Positions 6,475-11,380 of a DNA stretch of 11,380 nt are shown here, in pieces. The DNA comes from Bacillota bacterium (GTDB lineage: Bacteria > Bacillota > Clostridia > Oscillospirales > Acutalibacteraceae), in the NCBI GenBank assembly GCA_023460155.1, contig JAEWRF010000099.1, forward strand, positions 1-11,380, given 5' to 3'. The notes under the pieces are model-generated. The model saw only the letters and a program-made list of their open reading frames with translations, made no database searches and had not been told where the DNA came from. The translations under genes were made by a program, and so were the position numbers. The stretch's first letter is position 1. Each line of letters starts with the position of its first letter.

Positions 6475-7569
6475 ATGAAAGTACCTTTTGTCAGCCTGGA
6501 GGTTATGCATGGAGAAATCCACGACCAGCTAACCGGCGCGTTTCAGGACTTGCTTTCCGAAAACTGGTTTATCCAGGGGAAGCACTGCCAAGAATTCGAA
6601 GCGGAATACGCGGCTTACTGCGGTGTGAAAGAATGCGTCGGGTGCGGAAACGGTCTTGACGCTATTTCACTGATTCTGCGCGGCATGGGGATCGGCCCCG
6701 GCGACGAAGTTATTGTGCCTTCCTTTACCTTTATCGCCACGGCTCTTGCGGTCGTTTACACGGGCGCCATGCCCAAGTTCGTCGAAGTAAACGAAAACAC
6801 CGTTCTGATTGATCCGAGCCGTATCGAACAGGCGATTACCGAGCGTACAAAGGCGATCATCGCGGTGCACCTTTACGGACAGCCCGCGCCGATGGCGGAA
6901 ATCTGCGCCATCGCGAAAAAGCACGGTCTCGCCGTGATTGAGGACGCGGCACAGGCACACGGCGCCGTCTATCAGGGCCGTCACGTGGGTGCCCTCGGGG
7001 ACGCGGCTGCGTTCAGTTTTTATCCGGGCAAAAATCTGGGGTGTCTGGGCGACGGCGGCGCTGTCGTAACAAATGACACCGAACTGGCGGAGCGCGTCCG
7101 CGCAATCGGCTGCTACGGCACGAAGAAAAAATATGTCCACGAATACATGGGCGTTAATTCCCGGCTGGATGAGCTGCAGGCAGCTTTCCTCTCGATTAAG
7201 CTGAAACATCTTGATGCATGGAATGAAACAAGAAAAGCCGTCGCGCGCAGGTATCTTGCGGAAATCCGCAACCCGCTGATTCATCTCCCAACCGTCGAGC
7301 AGGGCGATCACGTGTGGCATCTGTTCGTCGTTCGGTGCGAGGAGAGAGACCGCCTGCGCGGCTATCTCGAAGATCTCGGCATCGGAACGAACATTCATTA
7401 TCCCATCCCCATGCACCTGCAAAAGGCTTTTGAGCAGTACCACATTCCAGAGGGAACCTTCCCCATCACCGAAAAGCTGGCGAAAACCGTGCTGAGCATT
7501 CCGATGTTTTACGGGATGACACGCGAGCAGGTCGATTACGTTATCCAGGCAATGAACGATTTCCACTGA
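6475..7569 (+). CDS. qdtB: dTDP-3-keto-6-deoxyhexose aminotransferase (QdtB/FdtB type)
   Basis: PLP-dependent enzyme of the DegT/DnrJ/EryC1/StrS family, predicted to convert the QdtA product into a dTDP-3-amino-3,6-dideoxyhexose, normally with glutamate as donor. G-C-G-N-G-L-D-A lies at 56-63 for phosphate binding, P-S-F-T-F-I-A-T at 82-89, E-D-A-A-Q-A-H-G-A at 156-164 with the pyridine-binding D157, and F-Y-P-G-K-N-L-G with K186 as the Schiff-base lysine. The C-terminal H-Y-P-I-P-M-H-L-Q is also typical. ATG at 6475 is chosen over 6466 and 6469: AAGGA (6461-6465) is 9 bases upstream, and M-K-V-P-F matches family N-termini. The 364-residue product is standard. Direct adjacency to the ketoisomerase gene is what gives the substrate call; the family alone would not. 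Confidence 0.92.
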   Translation: MKVPFVSLEVMHGEIHDQLTGAFQDLLSENWFIQGKHCQEFEAEYAAYCGVKECVGCGNGLDAISLILRGMGIGPGDEVIVPSFTFIATALAVVYTGAMPKFVEVNENTVLIDPSRIEQAITERTKAIIAVHLYGQPAPMAEICAIAKKHGLAVIEDAAQAHGAVYQGRHVGALGDAAAFSFYPGKNLGCLGDGGAVVTNDTELAERVRAIGCYGTKKKYVHEYMGVNSRLDELQAAFLSIKLKHLDAWNETRKAVARRYLAEIRNPLIHLPTVEQGDHVWHLFVVRCEERDRLRGYLEDLGIGTNIHYPIPMHLQKAFEQYHIPEGTFPITEKLAKTVLSIPMFYGMTREQVDYVIQAMNDFH

Positions 7570-7600
7570 GGTTACCGCTTCCGTTCGGCCTCAGCGGTCC
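7566..7600 (+). other. Competing inverted repeats in the qdtB-wzm gap
   Basis: Two mutually exclusive hairpins can be drawn in this internal gap. One is CTGAGG (7566-7571) with CCTCAG (7589-7594). The other is ACCGC (7574-7578) with GCGGT (7594-7598), extended by GG (7570-7571) with CC (7599-7600) across a TT bulge. No T-tract follows, so this is not a standard terminator. It could tune expression or mRNA decay between the sugar-synthesis and export halves of the operon, or be chance. Confidence 0.3.
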
Positions 7601-7627
7601 AATCCATTGAGAAATTTCGAGGGACTT

Positions 7628-8416
7628 ATGATCAACAGCTTATACACTTATTTCAGGGGTCTGGTAAAATACCGTTGGCTCCTGCGACAGTTGATTGCCC
7701 GGGACAACAAGGTTAAATACAAGCGTTCCCTGTTGGGATATGCATGGAGCATCCTGAATCCGCTGCTGATGATGTCTGTTATGACGGCGGTTTTTTCGGG
7801 GATGTTCCGGTTTGACATTCCAAACTTTCCGATCTATTTTATCTGCGGCAATCTTATTTTTTCCTTTTTTCAGGAGTCGACCACCATGTCCATGGGTTCC
7901 ATCATTTCGAATGCAGGGCTGCTTAAGAAGGTCTACATTCCGAAGTACATCATGCCCCTTTCTAAAACGATGTCCTCCTTCGTTAACCTGTGGTATTCTC
8001 TGGTTGCGCTGTTCCTGATTCTGATTGTGACGAGGACAAGGTTCCAGTGGACTTTGCTGCTGATTCCCCTGCCGCTGCTCTATCTGTTCTTCTTTTCGTT
8101 CGGCATCGGGCTGCTGCTGTGCGTTCTGGCCACCTTTTTCCGGGACGCCCTGTATCTTTACAATGTGTTTATCACCGCGCTCATGTATTTAACCCCAATC
8201 TTTTATCCGATCAGTGCGGTTCCCGACGTGATCAAAAAGATTATCTACTGGAACCCGCTTTATTATTTTGTGCTGATGCTGCGGCAGCTCGTTTTGGACG
8301 GAACCCTGCCTACCCTGAAGCTGCACCTTGTCTGCATTTCTTTCGTCATCATGAGTCTGACCGTGGGGCTGACCGTATTCTATAAAAATCAGACGAAGTT
8401 TTTCCTTTATATTTAG
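7628..8416 (+). CDS. Polysaccharide ABC exporter, permease (Wzm/TagG type)
   Basis: Integral membrane subunit of an ABC-2 exporter that moves a completed, lipid-linked glycan from the inner to the outer face of the cell membrane. It is 262 residues with about six hydrophobic segments (roughly 38-58, 70-88, 115-137, 143-172, 178-198, 232-252). The N-terminal K-Y-K-R-S-L-L-G-Y-A-W-S-I-L-N-P-L motif and the R-D-A-L-Y-L-Y-N-V-F ... Y-L-T-P-I-F-Y-P segment are hallmarks of the Wzm/TagG/KpsM-like group. ATG at 7628 is preferred over TTG at 7607 because GAGGGA (7619-7624) lies just ahead of it and family members start close to the amphipathic helix. The ATPase gene begins 9 bases after its stop, completing the transporter pair. 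Whether the cargo is an O-antigen-like chain, teichoic acid or S-layer glycan cannot be told from this subunit. Confidence 0.9.
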   Translation: MINSLYTYFRGLVKYRWLLRQLIARDNKVKYKRSLLGYAWSILNPLLMMSVMTAVFSGMFRFDIPNFPIYFICGNLIFSFFQESTTMSMGSIISNAGLLKKVYIPKYIMPLSKTMSSFVNLWYSLVALFLILIVTRTRFQWTLLLIPLPLLYLFFFSFGIGLLLCVLATFFRDALYLYNVFITALMYLTPIFYPISAVPDVIKKIIYWNPLYYFVLMLRQLVLDGTLPTLKLHLVCISFVIMSLTVGLTVFYKNQTKFFLYI

Positions 8417-8425
8417 GAGCCGGTT

Positions 8426-9193
8426 ATGGAAAATGTGATTTCAGTTGAAAATGTATCCATGGTCTTTAATCTGGCCAACGAACGGATTGACAGCATAAAG
8501 GAATATATCATTCGAGCCCTGAAAGGCAACTTGAATTACGAGCCTTTCGTCGCGCTGAAAGACGTCAGCTTCCAGATCGGACGAGGAGAATCCGTCGGCA
8601 TTGTAGGAGCCAACGGTTCCGGAAAAAGCACCGTTTTAAAGTGCATCAGCGGCATCTACAAGCCTACAAGGGGAAAAATCCGGACGAAGGGCCTTCTCGC
8701 TCCGCTGATTGAATTGGGGGCCGGTTTTGACGGCGACCTGACCGCAAGAGAAAATATTTACCTCAACAGCGCCATTATGGGACTCAACCAGAAATTTGTT
8801 GAAAGTAAATTCGACGAGATCGTGGATTTTTCCGAACTCAGGCCGTTTTTGGATGTAGCCGTAAAGAATTTTTCTTCCGGTATGGCCGCACGTCTCGGAT
8901 TTGCCCTGGCCAGCGTGGTCAACCCGGAAATTTTGATCGTAGATGAAATTCTTGGGGTCGGAGACGCCGCGTTTCAGAAAAAATGCGGCGAAAAAATGGA
9001 ACAGCTGCGCTCCAACAACGCGACCATGCTGCTGGTTTCGCACGACATCAATCAGGTAAAAGCTCAGTGTGACCGAGCAATCTGGCTGAAAAAAGGCGTT
9101 CTCGTGATGGATGGAAACGCATTGGAAGTCTGTGAAGCATATGAAAACTGGACGAAAAATCACTCAGCCTTTGAATCGGAGGCTTCCTCATGA
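8426..9193 (+). CDS. Polysaccharide ABC exporter, ATP-binding subunit (Wzt/TagH type)
   Basis: ATPase partner of the permease encoded just upstream. Walker A G-A-N-G-S-G-K-S-T is at 61-69, signature F-S-S-G-M-A-A-R-L at 149-157, Walker B I-L-I-V-D-E at 169-174 with catalytic E174, and the switch His is at 206 (S-H-D). The L-L-A-P-L-I-E-L-G-A-G-F stretch at 90-101 is characteristic of glycan exporters of the Wzt/TagH group. At 255 residues it ends shortly after the nucleotide-binding domain. It therefore lacks the C-terminal carbohydrate-binding domain of Wzt proteins that read a terminal chain modification, and the C-terminal extension of TagH. AGGAG (8415-8419) lies 6 bases before the ATG, and the stop overlaps the next gene (ATGA). 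Confidence 0.94.
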   Translation: MENVISVENVSMVFNLANERIDSIKEYIIRALKGNLNYEPFVALKDVSFQIGRGESVGIVGANGSGKSTVLKCISGIYKPTRGKIRTKGLLAPLIELGAGFDGDLTARENIYLNSAIMGLNQKFVESKFDEIVDFSELRPFLDVAVKNFSSGMAARLGFALASVVNPEILIVDEILGVGDAAFQKKCGEKMEQLRSNNATMLLVSHDINQVKAQCDRAIWLKKGVLVMDGNALEVCEAYENWTKNHSAFESEASS

Positions 9194-10371
9194 CGGATTC
9201 TGCAAAACAGTTTCCGCTTGTGACGGTTGCCGTCGTATCTTATGAGCAGGAAAACGAGCTGTACGGATGTCTGGACTCCGTACTGATGCAGGATTACCCC
9301 AATCTGGAGCTGCTGCTCTGCGACGACGGCAGCCGAAGCTTTGATTCAGCAAAAATCAGAGAATATGTTGATGCCCGCAGAAAAACAAATCTTCGTAATT
9401 TCGGACTGTACCACCGAAGCGAAAACGGGGGCACCGTGCTCAACTGCAATGCGGCCGTCTCAAACGCGTCAGGCGAAATCATTAAGATTCTGGCCGCCGA
9501 CGACCGACTTTATGCCGCCGACACGATTTCATTGATTGCCGCGCAGTTCCGGGAACACCCTGCCCTTATTTTAGCCGGGCGAGGCCGCTGTTACCTGCGT
9601 GACGGAACCCACACGGAGCAGTATTATCCGACGGGAAATGAGATTCTTCTCATGAAGGAAGCCGGTCCCGATGAAATGCTGCGCCTGTTATGCACGCGCC
9701 CCTGGAGCTGTATTCTTGCTCCCGCGGCCGCATTCCGGAAGGACGTTTTTTCTGAAACCGGCCTGTTCGACACCTCCTACCGGTATCTTGAGGACTGGCC
9801 GTTTTGGATCAAAGCCTGCGCAATGGGAATACCGATTCATATCTGCGAGCAGGTGTTCGTCTGGTACCGGTTCGGCGGCGTATCCAGCCTGCAGGAAAAA
9901 AGCGGGGCTGCTGCCGCCGTGCAGCGGACGTTTTTGCAGGAATGCAGGCAAGTGCTGACCCGGGAAGGAATCCCCCGGATGAAAAGTGCCGGAGGCCCGT
10001 GGCGCGTCCTTCAGTGCAGACTGTCCATTGACATTCTACACATGCGGGAAGTCAGGGCTCTGGACTGGGCCGGCTGGCCGCGCTTCCGCAGACTCCGGTA
10101 TCTGTCGGCACATCTGCCCGCCCTGCTTTACCAGAAGATTCTCGGCGCGATCGGAAATTCAAAATATCTTCCTTGGAAATTTACGCTGCCGTTTTTGCTT
10201 GCGGGATGCCTTCTTACAGCGATTTGGGCAGCTTCCGGACCCGGCGTCTGGAAAAGTCTCTGCGGTGGAGCCGCCATCGTATGCGGTGCGGCGGCGGCCG
10301 GATACTCCTTGGCAAACGGAATCCTTTGGGCTGCAAATTATTGCCTGAGATTAAAACACGCTGCAAAATGA
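9190..10371 (+). CDS. GT2-family glycosyltransferase with C-terminal membrane segments
   Basis: GT-A glycosyltransferase predicted to extend the glycan. V-T-V-A-V-V-S-Y-E-Q-E-N-E-L is at residues 11-24, nucleotide-binding C-D-D-G-S at 44-48, the metal-binding A-A-D-D at 102-105, and the E-D-W motif (201-203) gives the likely catalytic acid/base pair. G-G-V-S-S follows about 20 residues later. The last ~65 residues contain two strongly hydrophobic stretches (about 331-349 and 356-385), probable membrane helices that would hold the enzyme at the membrane. The product is 393 residues, longer than its operon relatives because of these segments. It overlaps the ATPase gene by 4 bases, with GGAGG (9178-9182) 7 bases before the ATG. 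Donor and acceptor sugars cannot be predicted. Confidence 0.9.
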   Translation: MTDSAKQFPLVTVAVVSYEQENELYGCLDSVLMQDYPNLELLLCDDGSRSFDSAKIREYVDARRKTNLRNFGLYHRSENGGTVLNCNAAVSNASGEIIKILAADDRLYAADTISLIAAQFREHPALILAGRGRCYLRDGTHTEQYYPTGNEILLMKEAGPDEMLRLLCTRPWSCILAPAAAFRKDVFSETGLFDTSYRYLEDWPFWIKACAMGIPIHICEQVFVWYRFGGVSSLQEKSGAAAAVQRTFLQECRQVLTREGIPRMKSAGGPWRVLQCRLSIDILHMREVRALDWAGWPRFRRLRYLSAHLPALLYQKILGAIGNSKYLPWKFTLPFLLAGCLLTAIWAASGPGVWKSLCGGAAIVCGAAAAGYSLANGILWAANYCLRLKHAAK

Positions 10372-10405
10372 GGGGCGCAGCACCCGACAGATTGGAGAAG
10401 GGACT

Positions 10406-11380
10406 ATGGAAAAGCTTCTGGTAAGCGTGGCGGTACTGTCCTATAACAATTACCGCTATATTAAGGACTGTGTGCGGTCTATTCTTCAGCAGGATTACCC
10501 GCGGATTCAGCTGATCATCAGCGACGACTCCTCTTCGGATTTCGACGCTGAAGAAATATCCCGGTATATCGAAGAGCATAAACAGGGAAACCTGGAAAGC
10601 GTCACGATCCACCGGATGGACAAAAACGGTGGGACCTCTAAGAACTTTAACTATGCTCTGAGCCTTGCCCGGGGCAAATATGTAAAGTTCATCGCCGCCG
10701 ACGACCTGTTCTATGACAAAGCCTCCCTGAGCCTTCTGGTCAGCACGGCGGAAAGCTGCGGCAGCAATGTCGTGATTGCGCGGGCCCCAAATTACGACAT
10801 GTACCTGGAGCGCCAGGAATGGACCTATCCCAGCGATGAGAATTGGAAACGCATGACCACCGCGGGGCAGAAGGAGTTTTTCGGCATGATGTCCGAATAC
10901 TGTCTGATTTGTTCACCAGCAACGATTTATAACCGGGAATTTCTGGCCGGTCACGGCGGCGCAGACGAAAGTTACCGCCTCATTGAAGACTGGCCCTTAT
11001 GGATGGAAATGATCCGGGAGGGAGATCCGTTCACGTTTCTTAATAAGCCGGTGATAATTTATCGAAACGGAGGGGTTTCAACTGGTAAAAACAACTCCTC
11101 CTATGCTATTTACCAAATCGAGCATGCTAAAGTGATTAAAAATGAATGCCTGCCTTACCGGAATATGTTCGCCAATAAAAGGCAATATAAAAAAGCAAAG
11201 CAAAGCGAACGGCGGCACCGCTGCGACGGACTGAAACAGCTGCACTGGAGCGAATACGGTATTTTGCAGAAACTGCTGTTCATTCTGACTTTCTTCGGCG
11301 TTTATTGGCACAAACTTCTGGAAGTGATCATTCGCCCCGCATTTTCCGTTCTGGAGCGCTCCAAGCGAAACATGATGGTC
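10406..11380 (+). CDS. GT2-family glycosyltransferase (3' partial)
   Basis: Open from ATG 10406 to the window edge (325 codons, no stop), so the end is not seen. Strong site GGAGAAGGG (10394-10402) lies just upstream, 34 bases after the previous gene. V-S-V-A-V-L-S-Y-N-N-Y opens the GT-A fold; I-S-D-D-S-S gives D40/D41, A-A-D-D lies at 97-100, and E-D-W at 194-196 with G-G-V-S-T about 20 residues later. It is clearly related to the GT2 at 9190 and, less closely, to that at 5097, with the same order of motifs (G-T-x-x-x-x-N near residue 76, E-D-W, G-G-V-S). Near the C-terminal end of the visible part is a hydrophobic stretch (L-L-F-I-L-T-F-F-G-V-Y-W), perhaps membrane-associating. Expected to add a sugar to the same glycan. 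Confidence 0.9.
   Translation, partial: MEKLLVSVAVLSYNNYRYIKDCVRSILQQDYPRIQLIISDDSSSDFDAEEISRYIEEHKQGNLESVTIHRMDKNGGTSKNFNYALSLARGKYVKFIAADDLFYDKASLSLLVSTAESCGSNVVIARAPNYDMYLERQEWTYPSDENWKRMTTAGQKEFFGMMSEYCLICSPATIYNREFLAGHGGADESYRLIEDWPLWMEMIREGDPFTFLNKPVIIYRNGGVSTGKNNSSYAIYQIEHAKVIKNECLPYRNMFANKRQYKKAKQSERRHRCDGLKQLHWSEYGILQKLLFILTFFGVYWHKLLEVIIRPAFSVLERSKRNMMV

Noticed and set aside
6667..7566. 299-codon open frame on the - strand
   Set aside because: It lies wholly inside qdtB, a well-conserved enzyme on the + strand. Such shadows are common in GC-rich codons, and its sequence resembles no known family.
7566..7600. Terminator between qdtB and the permease gene
   Set aside because: Inverted repeats exist but no run of T follows, and an active terminator would separate genes that clearly belong to one pathway.
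7607..7627. TTG 7607 as start of the permease
   Set aside because: ATG 7628 has GAGGGA close upstream and fits the usual N-terminus of the family.

Overview
The window comes from a Gram-positive chromosome, most likely a Clostridia member (an Oscillospirales/Ruminococcaceae-type genome is my guess). The reasons are good AGGAG-type ribosome sites, a textbook sigma-A promoter, tail proteins of the Firmicutes phage BppU type, and sugar-nucleotide enzymes resembling those of thermophilic Clostridia. Base composition is roughly balanced, with GC-rich third positions in most genes. All genes read on the + strand.

Region 1 (1-1311) is the 3' end of a phage-like tail module. It holds a BppU-type baseplate protein whose N-terminus lies upstream of the window, directly abutted by a small tail-fibre/receptor-binding-like protein. 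No holin, lysin or integrase follows. A 306-base non-coding stretch (1312-1617) holds a rho-independent terminator (1392-1421), an extended -10 sigma-A promoter (1474-1502) and a leader of about 110 nt with a perfect 7-bp hairpin.

Region 2 (1618-11380, running off the right edge) is one long, tightly packed surface-glycan operon: rfbA-rfbB-pyruvyltransferase-GT2-qdtA-qdtB-wzm-wzt-GT2-GT2. Four junctions are ATGA-type overlaps or nearly so. RfbA makes dTDP-glucose and RfbB converts it to the 4-keto-6-deoxy sugar. A QdtA-type cupin isomerase then moves the keto group from C4 to C3, and a PLP aminotransferase adds the amine, giving a dTDP-3-amino-3,6-dideoxyhexose (predicted Qui3N rather than Fuc3N). 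No rmlC/rmlD homologue is present in the window, so this copy of the pathway is directed to the amino sugar and not to rhamnose. No N-acetyltransferase is seen either.

Three related GT2 glycosyltransferases would build the glycan, a pyruvyltransferase with an unusual N-terminal helix and coiled coil would decorate or cap it, and a Wzm/Wzt-type ABC exporter would move the lipid-linked chain across the membrane. The ATPase lacks the C-terminal carbohydrate-binding domain of cap-recognising Wzt proteins. The product could be an S-layer glycan, a secondary cell-wall polymer or a capsule; the sequence does not decide. The points most worth following up are the coiled-coil pyruvyltransferase, the isomerase specificity residues, the leader hairpin as a possible antitermination signal, and the family of three 'EDW' glycosyltransferases.
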